DNA from: a virus
Length of the DNA stretch: 34,579 nucleotides
Reading direction: 5' to 3' (one strand)
IMG/VR virus record: IMGVR_UViG_3300044638_000582
Coordinates: 1 to 34,579 of that record
Below the pieces are notes generated by a model. The model was not told where the DNA came from. It saw only the letters and a program-made list of their open reading frames with translations, and made no database searches. Below are positions 1-8,965 of this stretch, piece by piece; within the stretch, counting starts at the first letter, position 1, and each line of letters starts with the position of its first letter. A program made the translations under genes and the position numbers.

Positions 1-23
1 CTGAAACTCGCGCATTTTGGGTT

Positions 24-43
24 GTTAAGGGGGGTTCCTTAAC
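24..43. repeat. Inverted repeat/hairpin upstream of terS
   Basis: GTTAAGG (24-30) and CCTTAAC (37-43) are perfect 7-bp arms around a 6-nt spacer, in the 88-bp leader before the small terminase gene. The GTTAAG/CTTAAC half-site recurs in the 28-kb control region, so this may be a regulator-binding dyad. It could also belong to a cos/packaging region, since it lies between the HNH and terminase genes if the genome is circular. Its function is not shown by the sequence. Confidence 0.5.
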
Positions 44-88
44 GGAAACTGCTATCATTCACGCATCCAACTTAACAAAACAAAAAAA

Positions 89-547
89 ATGACCAACCGA
101 CTTCCACCAGAATTGCATTTGGTTCATGGCACAAAATCCGGACACAAAGGCGGTGCGTTGCCCGATTCAGTCCGCAAGCGCGTACCCAAAGCTGAATGGC
201 TGGACAACCCCGATGCTTGGGACAGGGACAAATTCATCAGCGAAACGTCCGAGTTTCTTTGGGAAACCTACGGCATTGGCTCAGACCAAGACAAGCACGT
301 ATTGGCGGCGCTTGCCAACCAAATGGAAATTTACGTTAAGTGTTTGAAGGGCGTTGCCAAGGGCGGCATCATTACGCAATTCAACAATGGCGCGACTGTT
401 GGGCCAAACCCATTCCTGACCGCTGGCGATAAAGCCTTGGCGCGGGCGATTGTGTTGATGAACGAGTTGGGCTTAACACCGCGTGGACGCTTGGCGACCA
501 ACAAAACCGAAGGTGGCAAATATTCGCGTTTGCTTAATGGGCCATGA
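89..547 (+). CDS. terS: Terminase small subunit, P27 family
   Basis: This 152-residue protein should recognise phage DNA at the packaging site and recruit the large terminase. The C-terminal LGLTPRGR motif, the overall length and the position directly before terL fit the P27 family of small terminases. Its TGA stop overlaps the terL start (ATGA), indicating translational coupling. The ATG follows an A-rich stretch without a clear Shine-Dalgarno sequence, which is unusual beside the strong sites of its neighbours. No other in-frame start is better supported. Confidence 0.9.
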   Translation: MTNRLPPELHLVHGTKSGHKGGALPDSVRKRVPKAEWLDNPDAWDRDKFISETSEFLWETYGIGSDQDKHVLAALANQMEIYVKCLKGVAKGGIITQFNNGATVGPNPFLTAGDKALARAIVLMNELGLTPRGRLATNKTEGGKYSRLLNGP

Positions 548-2205
548 CATACGAGGATGGCATTTTGTATGCCGTAAAAGTTGCCAAAGGCGACATTCCT
601 GTTTGCCGTAATGTGCGGCTGGCTTGCCAAAGATTTCTAAACCAACTGGAAGACAGAAATTGGGCTTGGGAATTCCATGTTGATTACGTTACGCATTTTT
701 TAGAATTTGCGGAAACACTAAAGCACACCAAAGGCCCTGACGCTGGCAAGCCGTTGTTGCTTGAGCCATTCCAGATTTTTATCATTTGCGCCATATACGG
801 CTTCCGCAGTAAAAAAGATGCCAAGGCGCGAATGGTCACCGATGTGATTGTGTTTGTGCCGCGCAAAGCGGGCAAGTCCACATTGACCGCCGCCATTGCG
901 TTGTACGAATTGAATTGGGGCGAAGCGGGCGCGGAGGTTTACACTTTGGCAACCACACGCGACCAAGCATCCATCGTGTTTAATGCCGCAACAGGTTTTA
1001 TTGAAAATATGCCGCATGACGTTGCACAGCTATACAACGTGGGCAAACGGCATATTACCAAGGCGGGCGACAGTCAAACCAAGTTTATGGCGTTAAGTCG
1101 GGACACCAAAAAGTCCGGCGATGGCATGAATCCATCATGCGCCATTATTGACGAAGCGGCGCAGATTGTGGACAGAAATGCAATTGAAGTTTTGCATTCA
1201 GGCATGGTGGCTCGGAAAAACCCTTTGCGGATTTACATTACCACGGCGAGCTTCACCAAAGAAACCAAGTTTTATGAAGATATGCAAATGCTTCAGAATA
1301 TGCTTACAGGCGAAGCACAGGACAATCCCCGCTGGTTTGGCTTGTTGTACAGCCTTGACCCACAGGATGACTGGCGCGACCCTAGCACGTGGGCAAAGGC
1401 AAACCCCATGCACGGCATCAGCGTGTATGAAGACGCGATTGCTGAACGTGCAGAACAGGCCAAACACAAACCCGCCGCACTTAACGAATTCCTTTGCAAA
1501 ACGCTTAACATTTATGTGAGCGCAAATTCAGCTTGGGTAGACCGCGCTTATTGGGATGATGAAAAATGCGCCATTGTTGGCGAACGCGAACCCGATGCCG
1601 TATTCATGGGATTTGACTTGGCGGCAACCCGCGACTTGAATGCCGTGTGTACGTTAAAGCGATTTGGCGATGACGACTACGAAACGGAATTTAAATTCTT
1701 TTTGCCCGAAGACGGATTGGCGTTAATACCCAAACACTATGCCGACATTTTCCGCGTGGCTGTTAATTCGGGAATTTTGCATATCACCGAAGGTAACGTG
1801 ATGGATGACCGAGAAATATCGGATTACATCATTGGGCAAGCCGCCAAATACGACATTAAGGAAATTGGCTTTGATGCTTATAACGCGGCATCACTGGTTG
1901 CGCGATTGCATGATGCTGGCTTGCCTGTTAAGAAAGTTGGGCAGGGAATGGCGGTGTTAAGCAACCCAAGTAAGCACGTGGAAAAGTTAATTTTAAATTA
2001 CGCTGTTAAGCACGATGGCAATCCATTTGTGGGATGGCAACTTGGAAATTGTGAAGTTTACGAAGACGTTAACGGCAACGTAAAAGTCAGAAAAAATGAA
2101 AGTGACAAATCTGCAAAGGTTGATGGCATAATCAGCCTCATCATTGCGATGCACTGTTCTTTGGACAATCCCACGCAATCAGGCTTTGGTTTCCGCACTT
2201 TTTAG
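544..2205 (+). CDS. terL: Terminase large subunit (ATPase-nuclease, HK97 type)
   Basis: This is the packaging motor, 553 aa and of normal length for Terminase_1. The N-terminal ATPase shows a Walker A at about residues 105-112 (VPRKAGKS), a Walker B at 199-206 (CAIIDEAA, D203/E204) and an ITTAS coupling motif near 231. The C-terminal RNase H-like nuclease begins around residue 353 (FMGFDLAATRD, candidate metal ligands D358 and D364) and has a late acidic residue in VDGIISL. It overlaps terS by 4 nt and is followed by the portal gene 9 nt later. Confidence 0.96.
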   Translation: MTYEDGILYAVKVAKGDIPVCRNVRLACQRFLNQLEDRNWAWEFHVDYVTHFLEFAETLKHTKGPDAGKPLLLEPFQIFIICAIYGFRSKKDAKARMVTDVIVFVPRKAGKSTLTAAIALYELNWGEAGAEVYTLATTRDQASIVFNAATGFIENMPHDVAQLYNVGKRHITKAGDSQTKFMALSRDTKKSGDGMNPSCAIIDEAAQIVDRNAIEVLHSGMVARKNPLRIYITTASFTKETKFYEDMQMLQNMLTGEAQDNPRWFGLLYSLDPQDDWRDPSTWAKANPMHGISVYEDAIAERAEQAKHKPAALNEFLCKTLNIYVSANSAWVDRAYWDDEKCAIVGEREPDAVFMGFDLAATRDLNAVCTLKRFGDDDYETEFKFFLPEDGLALIPKHYADIFRVAVNSGILHITEGNVMDDREISDYIIGQAAKYDIKEIGFDAYNAASLVARLHDAGLPVKKVGQGMAVLSNPSKHVEKLILNYAVKHDGNPFVGWQLGNCEVYEDVNGNVKVRKNESDKSAKVDGIISLIIAMHCSLDNPTQSGFGFRTF

Positions 2206-2214
2206 AGGTGAATC

Positions 2215-3609
2215 ATGGGAATTTTTGACAGATTCGTAGGAAAAAACAAGGATTCCAAGGAATCAAATACGCTGTTTGGACAAACTGCGCTTGGAAATAA
2301 CATTGTTTACCAAGGCAACAACAAGAACCAAACAGTCAACACGCAAATTCTGTACGTCACTACAGCCAGCACCACCAATGCTGGTCGCCCTGTTGACACA
2401 TCTTTGCTTACGCGTAACAGCACGGTCATGTCTTGCGTAGGCATTAAGGCGCGAGCCATATCGCAATTGCCAATCAAAATCATGGCAATGTCGGAAGATG
2501 GCACTTATGTTGATGCAATCAAAGACCCAAACGTGGGTACGCGGGACAAAACCAAAGCAAAGCAAGTTTTAAATTTGCTGACCATGCCAAACAACTTCCA
2601 AAGCCAATACGAGTTTTGGTATCAATGGATGATGTGGCACGAATTGCTTGGCGAGGCGTTTACCTTGTGGTGGAGGAAAGACCAAGACAATCCATCGCAA
2701 ACGCCTTTGGAAATGTACGAGTTAGACAGCACATTGATTGCCGTCACAATCACGCCAACCAGATACCCAAGCTATCGCTTGTCCACGCCGTCTTATGGTT
2801 TCAACAAAGACGAGCCGCTTGCACCTCATCAAGTCATGCACTGCAAAGATATGGCTTGGCAAGGTTCGGCTGGTTTCAACAAAGGTATTTTGGCGGCTGA
2901 ATTGGTTGGCTTAGACCAAGATATTGACTTGTATGCCAACTACGTCATGCTGAATGGCGCAAAGCCGAGCGGAATGTTTATCACTGAAAACGTGATTCCA
3001 GACGCAAAATATAAAGAAATTGCTTCACGACTGAAAGAAGCATGGTCAAGCATGGTTGGCAGTCAGCAAACCGACCGAAGCAAACCCGGTCAAGGTATGT
3101 TGCTAGACCAAGGCATGAAATACGAGCCATTGAAAATGTTAAGTTTGCAAGACGCAGATTTGGCAAATTTGAAGATGCAAACCATGAAGCGGATTTGCGG
3201 CTTGTATGGCGTACCGCCAGCGATGCTTCACATTGGTGACCAAAAATACAACAACACGCAAACCATGTTGGACGAGTTTTACAAATCCACCATGTACCCA
3301 ATTATTGTTAACGTTCAGCAAAAATTGAAGGCTTCGCTGTTGCAAGGCTATCCCAATTTGTGCATTCACTTTGATGTGCAAGATTTCCTCAAAGGCGCAC
3401 CGCTTGACCAAATGAACTACGTGGTTGCTGGTGTTAACGCTGGAATCATGACACCCAACGAGGCGCGGGAATACTTGGGCAAAGCCAATTTAGAGGGCGG
3501 CGATGAACTGCAAAGCCCAAACAAAGCCGAGCCAATCAGCGGCACAAGCCCACAAGACACTGGCGGTGGCGGCGGTGGTCAGTCTCGCAAAATGAACATT
3601 GGTAAATAA
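2215..3609 (+). CDS. Portal protein, HK97 family
   Basis: This 464-residue protein should form the dodecameric portal at the capsid vertex through which DNA enters and leaves. Typical HK97-portal segments are visible: the conserved GVPPAMLHIGD region near residue 340 followed by the NTQTMLDEF stretch, and a low-complexity glycine-rich C-terminus (GGGGGGQ). It starts at ATG with a strong GAGGTG ribosome-binding site and sits between terL and the prohead protease, the canonical order. Confidence 0.95.
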   Translation: MGIFDRFVGKNKDSKESNTLFGQTALGNNIVYQGNNKNQTVNTQILYVTTASTTNAGRPVDTSLLTRNSTVMSCVGIKARAISQLPIKIMAMSEDGTYVDAIKDPNVGTRDKTKAKQVLNLLTMPNNFQSQYEFWYQWMMWHELLGEAFTLWWRKDQDNPSQTPLEMYELDSTLIAVTITPTRYPSYRLSTPSYGFNKDEPLAPHQVMHCKDMAWQGSAGFNKGILAAELVGLDQDIDLYANYVMLNGAKPSGMFITENVIPDAKYKEIASRLKEAWSSMVGSQQTDRSKPGQGMLLDQGMKYEPLKMLSLQDADLANLKMQTMKRICGLYGVPPAMLHIGDQKYNNTQTMLDEFYKSTMYPIIVNVQQKLKASLLQGYPNLCIHFDVQDFLKGAPLDQMNYVVAGVNAGIMTPNEAREYLGKANLEGGDELQSPNKAEPISGTSPQDTGGGGGGQSRKMNIGK

Positions 3610-3611
3610 AA

Positions 3612-3824
3612 GTGGATACCATTTTTCAAAAAGTGGTAGCATATTTGCAAGATTACAAACCAAGAGGTAAGCCCCGAGTGGGCAGACCGCCTAAAACAAT
3701 ACAAGACATTGACCGAACAAAAGTCGATGAGGTAATTCATGACAAAAAACTTGATGATGGTATGCGAAGCCAAGCTGGTCATGGAAGCGCAAAGCGCGGA
3801 CAAAGAACCAACTGGCAAGATTGA
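3612..3824 (+). CDS. Small basic protein with AT-hook-like motif, tentative
   Basis: A GTG-started 70-codon frame begins 2 nt after the portal stop and overlaps the protease gene by 86 nt in another frame. The product is basic, with KPRGKPRVGRPPKT near residues 17-30; the GRPPK core resembles an AT-hook DNA-binding motif. No clear ribosome-binding site is present, so it may depend on coupling to portal translation. Without it, about 130 bp between portal and protease would be non-coding, which is unusual for this block. The function is unknown and the gene may be spurious. Confidence 0.4.
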   Translation: MDTIFQKVVAYLQDYKPRGKPRVGRPPKTIQDIDRTKVDEVIHDKKLDDGMRSQAGHGSAKRGQRTNWQD

Positions 3825-4539
3825 AGCCCGCGTTACAACGTGGGGCGCACGTGAAGGCGCAGATGGTCGCAAATTCAATTACCAGCCCGAAGGTTTTATG
3901 GATTGGGCGGAAACATTCAGCAAAGAAGGCAAGCCATTGCCAATGTTTTTGAATCATGCGGCTGACGCAATGCCAGTCGGTGAGTGGTATACGTTTGACT
4001 TTGACGATGAAGGCATGACCGCATCAGGTCGGCTTTACATGAACACCACGGCTGGTTCGGACTTGTACCAAATCATGAAAGAATCGCCAATGATGTTTGG
4101 CGGTGTTTCTGTTGGCGCATACGCTGACGAATATCAGTGGGTCAAAGAAGATGGTATGCCAATGATGGCTGGCGATGACACTGACGAAGGATATTTCCAA
4201 ATCACCAAAGGCGGCTTGCGTGAAGTCAGCGTGGTGATGTACCCAAACAACCCACAAGCAGAAGTCCATAAGCTGGAATATTTCCGAGAAGATGGTTCTG
4301 CCAATTTAAAGAATTTGGAAAAGGCTTTGCGCGAAGCAGGGATTTCCAAAAAAGATGCGGTCACTTCCGCATCTATCTTCAAGAAGGTTTTGGAACAGCG
4401 CGATGCAGTCCAAGCACCGATTGAAAATGCGCCACAACAGAGTGAGTCCGATGTGGATGTGACCGAAGTAGCTGACATTCTCAAAGCATTAGAACTGCGT
4501 GAGCTTGTCAAACTGTTAGATAAACGACTGAAAGGTTAA
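3739..4539 (+). CDS. Prohead protease (U35/HK97 family)
   Basis: This 266-residue serine protease should mature the capsid by removing the delta domain of the major capsid protein. The family pattern is visible: PMFLNH with candidate catalytic H73, a GxW segment after it, a GMTASGRL strand, and FGGVSVGAY with candidate nucleophile S124. The C-terminal third (about 190-266) is a charged, helical extension probably acting as a scaffold or assembly tail. GAGG lies upstream of the ATG, and the gene ends 2 nt before the capsid gene. Confidence 0.92.
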   Translation: MTKNLMMVCEAKLVMEAQSADKEPTGKIEARVTTWGAREGADGRKFNYQPEGFMDWAETFSKEGKPLPMFLNHAADAMPVGEWYTFDFDDEGMTASGRLYMNTTAGSDLYQIMKESPMMFGGVSVGAYADEYQWVKEDGMPMMAGDDTDEGYFQITKGGLREVSVVMYPNNPQAEVHKLEYFREDGSANLKNLEKALREAGISKKDAVTSASIFKKVLEQRDAVQAPIENAPQQSESDVDVTEVADILKALELRELVKLLDKRLKG

Positions 4540-4541
4540 TC

Positions 4542-5891
4542 ATGTCTCAAGTGATTCTGGAAAAACTGGATGCCATCGAAGCTAAACAAGCCGAAGCAAT
4601 CCAATCTGTTGAAGCAAAAATCCCCGAAGCTGTTGCCGCTGTGCAAGCTGAAATGGCAGAAAAGCTGTCCGCTTTTGAAGCTAAATTGGCAACTGTGCAA
4701 GCACCCGCAATCATTCGCGCACCCCACAAGACCGTTCGCGGCGATGTGAACCGCGCTGTCAAAGAACAAATCGCTTCTTATTACAAAGGCGGTCGCGCCG
4801 TTGAAAAAGAATTGAAGATGTTTGAAGACGAAAGCCAATACGATGCGTACTTGAAAGAAGCCTCAGCGTTGACCGCTGGCGGTAACAATCAAGGTGGTCG
4901 TACTGGTTACGACCCTGTGTTTGTTGCTTTGCGTTTGGCTAACCCCATGCGCGGTTTGTCTCGCACCGTAGCTACTGATGGTTCTTCTTACCAATTCCGC
5001 GTTAAGACCGGCAATGCTGGTGCGGCTTGGGGTTACACCATCCAGAACAACGGCGCAACCACCACTGAAGACACCAGCATTTGGCAATTGGTTTTGCAAG
5101 ATTTGAACGTGCAATTCCCAATCCGTACCGCCGCGCTGGACGATATTGATGGTTTGGAAGGCAATGTGGTTGATGATATGTTGGCAGAATTCGCACAGAG
5201 CGAAGCCCTGTCAATGGTTCAAAACAACGACCAAGCCGCACAATCTGGCACTAACCCTTACGGCGGCACAAACGGCTTGCGTGGTCTTGACCAATACGCT
5301 GGTTCAAATGCCACCTACACAGGCGGCACTTCATCCACAGCGGCTTTGGGAACAAGCGGCACAGGTTCGACCACTGGCTTGCACAGCTTGGCAACCTATG
5401 ACCAATTGACTTCTAACGTCAACACTGTTGGCTTGAATAACATCGCCTACAAAGACGTGATTAACTTCATGTACTCTTTGCCACAACAATATTGGACACC
5501 GAACGCCAAGTTCATGGTTAACCCAATCTTGGCTCAAGCCATTCGTGGTTTGCAAGATACCAACGGTCGTCCAATTTTCAACTCTGTTGAATCATTGAAC
5601 CCTGATGGCATCATTGGCCAAATGTTGGGCTTTGATGTTGTGATTAACAAGTACTTGGACAACCCATTCCAAGGTACAACTGGCGCGGCTGGTACTAACA
5701 GCCTCTACCCAATGTACTTTGCTGATTGGTCACGTTTCCACACTATCGTTGACCGTTTGAACATGGTCATGCGCCGTTACGACCAGACCGCGCCCGGCTT
5801 CATCACCTTCTACGGTGAAAAGCGTTTGGCAACTTCTGTGCGTGACCCTAACGCTGGCGTTCGCTATCGTTCGACAGGCACATCAACCTGA
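4542..5891 (+). CDS. Major capsid protein, HK97 fold, with delta domain
   Basis: This 449-residue HK97-type capsid precursor has an N-terminal region (about 1-106) rich in Ala, Glu and Lys with coiled-coil character. It fits the scaffolding delta domain that the upstream protease removes, probably near the KEASALTAGG segment (105-114). The capsid core follows (GGRTGYDPVFVALRLANPMRG, cut here for length at GGRTGYDPVFVALRLANP) and ends with FITFYGEKRLATSVRDP. It has an AAAGG ribosome-binding site and is followed by a strong terminator. It is clearly homologous to the next gene product. Confidence 0.95.
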   Translation: MSQVILEKLDAIEAKQAEAIQSVEAKIPEAVAAVQAEMAEKLSAFEAKLATVQAPAIIRAPHKTVRGDVNRAVKEQIASYYKGGRAVEKELKMFEDESQYDAYLKEASALTAGGNNQGGRTGYDPVFVALRLANPMRGLSRTVATDGSSYQFRVKTGNAGAAWGYTIQNNGATTTEDTSIWQLVLQDLNVQFPIRTAALDDIDGLEGNVVDDMLAEFAQSEALSMVQNNDQAAQSGTNPYGGTNGLRGLDQYAGSNATYTGGTSSTAALGTSGTGSTTGLHSLATYDQLTSNVNTVGLNNIAYKDVINFMYSLPQQYWTPNAKFMVNPILAQAIRGLQDTNGRPIFNSVESLNPDGIIGQMLGFDVVINKYLDNPFQGTTGAAGTNSLYPMYFADWSRFHTIVDRLNMVMRRYDQTAPGFITFYGEKRLATSVRDPNAGVRYRSTGTST

Positions 5892-5902
5892 TAGTTGCCT
5901 TG

Positions 5903-5932
5903 GGGTGGGGGAGAAATCTCCCACCCTTTTTT
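5903..5932 (+). terminator. Rho-independent terminator after the major capsid gene
   Basis: A 10-bp GC-rich stem (GGGTGGGGGA at 5903-5912 with TCTCCCACCC at 5917-5926, one G-T wobble) is closed by a GAAA tetraloop and followed by six T residues (5927-5932). It begins 12 nt after the capsid stop. It should end or attenuate virion transcription here, giving more capsid mRNA than downstream mRNA. No promoter is evident before the next gene, so read-through is needed for tail expression. Confidence 0.93.
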
Positions 5933-5955
5933 CAGCAACCTTTTTTGGAATCACC

Positions 5956-6990
5956 ATGAGCATTACTGAACGAATCCTGACAGGCTTTAAACAAACAATT
6001 GAAACAGGCGATAAGGTCAAAATTGACTTGCGCGAAGCGTCTGCGCTTACGGGTTCTGGTCTAAATGTTGGTGGTCGCACTTTATTTGATGATGCGTTTG
6101 CCGCTTTGCGTTTTGCCAATCCATTGCGTCAAGTAGCAAGACAAGTTGTTCGCAACGGTCAAAGCGCGGTGCAATTTGTTGCTAAAACTGGTAACGCAAC
6201 AACACAGGCAAACCCTTGGGGTTATACGTTCACGCCTGACAGCGGAACACCCAACACAAACACTTCCATTTGGCAGTTGCCCACCCGCGTTATTACGGCA
6301 CAACTTCCAATTCGTTCTGCTGTTTTGTCCGATGTAAATTATTTGGACGAAACATTGGTACAAGATTTGTTCCAAGAATTTGGCACACAAGAAGCCAATT
6401 CAATGATTATCAATAACGACCAAGCTGGTTCTACAACCACCACCACTGGTGGTGTTGACGGCTTGCGCGGTTTGAATATGTATACCAGTGCGGCGGCTTC
6501 TGCATTTGGCACAAGCGGAACAGCAATCACAAACGGCATACACAGCATTGCAACTGTTACCCAAGGAACAGCGGCAATAAATTATTCGGCAATTACAGAT
6601 ATGGCACGGTTGTTCCCTGCTCAATATTGGAATTTGCCCGGCACAGCATGGATGATGCACCCGCAAACCATTCATGACTTGCGTAACCTTGGACCGGGTA
6701 CAGCCGCAGTCAGAGAATTTGCTGAAGTGGGCAGTAATGAGGGCGGTGCAATAAAAAATATTTTTGGCTTCCCTGTGATTGCAAATCCATATATGCAAAC
6801 TGTTGGCGCAGGTAATTTCAGCGTTTATTTGGCAAACTGGCCTAGTTTTGTGACCATTGCTGATGTGGAAGAAATGAACGTCCAAGCGTTTGAACAAACA
6901 ACGCCCGGCTTTATTACCATGTACGCAGAAAAACGCCTTGCTAGTACAGTGCGCGACCCGTTCGCTGGCATCCGCTTAGTGGGCGTTTAA
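5956..6990 (+). CDS. Second HK97-fold capsid protein, lacks delta domain
   Basis: This 344-residue protein aligns along nearly its whole length with the preceding major capsid protein. Shared blocks include EASALT, GGRT, the TSIWQL segment, IRSAVL versus IRTAAL, NNDQAG, GLRGL, and the C-terminal TTPGFITMYAEKRLAS. The coiled-coil delta domain is absent: REASALT is at residue 26 here versus about 105 there. The ATG at 5956 has a TTGGAA site upstream and lies after the terminator; an earlier in-frame start would run back through it. It may be a minor or decoration-like capsid subunit, or an alternative shell protein. Confidence 0.9.
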   Translation: MSITERILTGFKQTIETGDKVKIDLREASALTGSGLNVGGRTLFDDAFAALRFANPLRQVARQVVRNGQSAVQFVAKTGNATTQANPWGYTFTPDSGTPNTNTSIWQLPTRVITAQLPIRSAVLSDVNYLDETLVQDLFQEFGTQEANSMIINNDQAGSTTTTTGGVDGLRGLNMYTSAAASAFGTSGTAITNGIHSIATVTQGTAAINYSAITDMARLFPAQYWNLPGTAWMMHPQTIHDLRNLGPGTAAVREFAEVGSNEGGAIKNIFGFPVIANPYMQTVGAGNFSVYLANWPSFVTIADVEEMNVQAFEQTTPGFITMYAEKRLASTVRDPFAGIRLVGV

Positions 6991-6992
6991 TC

Positions 6993-7661
6993 ATGTCTGT
7001 TGACCAGCTTGGTTATCTGACGCTTGGCGCACCAACGCGCAATCCATTCAACTATGAAAAGTTTGAACAGATTGCGCGTGATAACACGACCGCATGGTTA
7101 ACACTTGCTGAGATTCGCCAACAACTTAACTTGTTTGATGACACAAGCCAAGACACGTACCTTGGAGGCTTGGAAATTGCCACACGGCAAGCAATTGAAG
7201 ATTATTTGGGCATGAGCATCTTTGCCACAAGCTATCGCGTGTATTACAACGCAACCAGTTTGTACGGCTCACCATTGGCCTTGGATTTGCCCGAGGTATC
7301 GCAGAACAATGCCACACCAGCAAGCGGCGTGACCATTACCAATGTTAAGTATTTTAATGATGCAACGCCGCCTGTATTGATTACAGTCGACCCTGCCACG
7401 TACTATTACGACAACAGCGGCAACAAGGTAGTTTTGCAAACCCTGCCAAGCGACCTAAACCCAAACATGACCAGCCCTGTGTCGTGCGACTATGTAGCAC
7501 CAGCCAATCCATTGGCGGCATACCAAGTCATCAAACACGCTGGCAAGCTGTTGTTAACTCATCTTTACAACCACCGAAGCGACACAACTGACGGCAACAC
7601 CAAGCCCATCCCATTTGGGGTGGCTACGCTTTTGCGCCCATACAAACCTTTGGTGATGTGA
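6993..7661 (+). CDS. Head-tail connector (gp6-like adaptor)
   Basis: This 222-residue protein follows the capsid genes, the usual place for the adaptor that docks under the portal. It has an early helical segment (LTLAEIRQQLNLFD then IATRQAIEDYLGM), a beta-rich middle, and a C-terminus ending IPFGVATLLRPYKPL. This is the typical layout of gp6/phiE125 gp8-like connectors. It starts 2 nt after the second capsid gene. The assignment rests on layout and motif style, not on a database match. Confidence 0.8.
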   Translation: MSVDQLGYLTLGAPTRNPFNYEKFEQIARDNTTAWLTLAEIRQQLNLFDDTSQDTYLGGLEIATRQAIEDYLGMSIFATSYRVYYNATSLYGSPLALDLPEVSQNNATPASGVTITNVKYFNDATPPVLITVDPATYYYDNSGNKVVLQTLPSDLNPNMTSPVSCDYVAPANPLAAYQVIKHAGKLLLTHLYNHRSDTTDGNTKPIPFGVATLLRPYKPLVM

Positions 7662-7662
7662 C

Positions 7663-8004
7663 ATGGTAGCGCGGTATGAAAACATCGCCGTCAATACATT
7701 GTCTTTTGGCAAAAGTGATTTTGGCGAACAAAGCACCACACAAACGCTTTGGTTCAATACACGCGCAACTGTTGCTGATGTGTCAAACAACGTCCGCATA
7801 TCTGACAAATACAGGGTCTACTCTGACATTGTGCAAATGACTGTTAACTACACGCCAAACGTCAAAACCATCGTGGACAATCAAAACGCTTATTCAATAA
7901 GCTGGCGCGGCTACGATTGGCGAATTGACAACGTGCGCGAAACCAATGACCGACAGTTTGCACAATTGACTTGTGTCCGCAATGACCCTGTGGTGGCGGT
8001 GTAA
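7663..8004 (+). CDS. Head closure / head-tail joining protein
   Basis: This 113-residue beta-rich protein lies between the connector and the tail-terminator candidate. Its C-terminal strand pattern (SWRGYDWRIDNVRE then FAQLTCVRND) resembles the SPP1 gp16/lambda FII-type head-tail joining family. Such a protein would stopper the portal after packaging and provide the tail-docking surface. The gene starts 1 nt after the upstream stop, and its own stop overlaps the next ATG (TAATG). Confidence 0.68.
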   Translation: MVARYENIAVNTLSFGKSDFGEQSTTQTLWFNTRATVADVSNNVRISDKYRVYSDIVQMTVNYTPNVKTIVDNQNAYSISWRGYDWRIDNVRETNDRQFAQLTCVRNDPVVAV

Positions 8005-8423
8005 TGGCAACCCAACAAAATCCAGTCCAATACGGCAAAGCCATCCAATTCCAATTGGAAAGCATCGTCACGCCCGTGCCTGTATATGCGGCGTTCAATC
8101 GCAACTTTGCAACACAGCCAAAGTTCATCACATGGATGTTAAGAAATGTTCACCAAGATGTTTACACAGGTCAAAATCAAAATAACAAAGGCATTGACCG
8201 CCCTGTTTTCCAAATTAGCATCTTTACGCAAGTCATAGAAGAAGGCTTCACAATTTCCAATCAAATACTACAATCCTTGCATGGATACAGTGGTTTGTTT
8301 GGCGGCGTGACAAATGGGTTTTATATTTCCAAAGCCGATGTGCAATGGCTGTATAACTCATACGACAACAGCGACAAATTAGCGCAAGTCTTTTTGGACT
8401 GTACGCTAGACATTCCAACATAA
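8004..8423 (+). CDS. Probable tail terminator/completion protein
   Basis: This 139-residue protein sits immediately before the tail-tube genes, the conserved position of the tail terminator (gpU-like), which caps the growing tube. It has no obvious catalytic motif. A helical N-terminal half precedes a strand-rich C-terminal half ending in the acidic VFLDCTLDIPT. Start and upstream stop overlap by one base. The call is by gene order and size. Confidence 0.55.
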   Translation: MATQQNPVQYGKAIQFQLESIVTPVPVYAAFNRNFATQPKFITWMLRNVHQDVYTGQNQNNKGIDRPVFQISIFTQVIEEGFTISNQILQSLHGYSGLFGGVTNGFYISKADVQWLYNSYDNSDKLAQVFLDCTLDIPT

Positions 8424-8456
8424 GACACGTTCAGCAATCAATCGGAAGGAAACGAA

Positions 8457-8951
8457 ATGCCGTTACCAGCAAAAGTTTTACCGGGTTTTAGCGCATCGCT
8501 ATATGCTCAGACAGGCGCGACACCAACGCCATTGACCGTTGCCCAACTTAGCACCTTGGGAAATGTCAGCGCAATCGCAATCTCAGGCAATCAAATGCTG
8601 GTCGAAGCAGTTCCCGCTTTTGGACAAGATGATGCTGTTGCCAACTTTATGGTTGCTGGCTCGCGTCAATCGGACAAAATCCCGACACAAAGCGCACCCA
8701 CCAGCATGACAATCACCGCCGCATGGAATCCAAGCGACAGCGTGATTCTGCAAGTACGCGCAGACGCGTATAACGGCACTGTAGACCGCACTTATGTGGT
8801 GTCCGCTACCGATGGTACTGGAACGGTCTATTACGCCTTTAACGCCCGCGTAGGACAATTTCAAATTGACGCACAACCCGGCGCAGAGGCCAAAGCGGTT
8901 TTCACTTTGCACCCACGCGGCAATCAATATGGCTGGTCTAACACTGCTTAA
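8457..8951 (+). CDS. Tail tube (major tail) protein, copy 1
   Basis: This 164-residue beta-rich protein has a strong AAGGA ribosome-binding site and lies before the chaperone and tape measure genes, as expected for the tube subunit. It is a clear paralogue of the next product: a stretch beginning VEAVPAFGQDDAVANF and running to AAWNPSD is identical over 46 residues, and both end in HPRGNQYGWSN. The first 50 residues differ more. Either copy could be the main tube protein. Confidence 0.82.
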   Translation: MPLPAKVLPGFSASLYAQTGATPTPLTVAQLSTLGNVSAIAISGNQMLVEAVPAFGQDDAVANFMVAGSRQSDKIPTQSAPTSMTITAAWNPSDSVILQVRADAYNGTVDRTYVVSATDGTGTVYYAFNARVGQFQIDAQPGAEAKAVFTLHPRGNQYGWSNTA

Positions 8952-8965
8952 TCAGGAGAAACAAA

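Noticed and set aside
5815-5955. Upstream extension of the second capsid gene
   Set aside because: It would overlap the first capsid gene and pass through the terminator; homology to the first capsid protein begins after the ATG at 5956.
6400-6897. 165-codon minus-strand frame opposite the second capsid gene
   Set aside because: It is antisense to a well-supported gene, has Cys/His-rich odd composition and no start signal.
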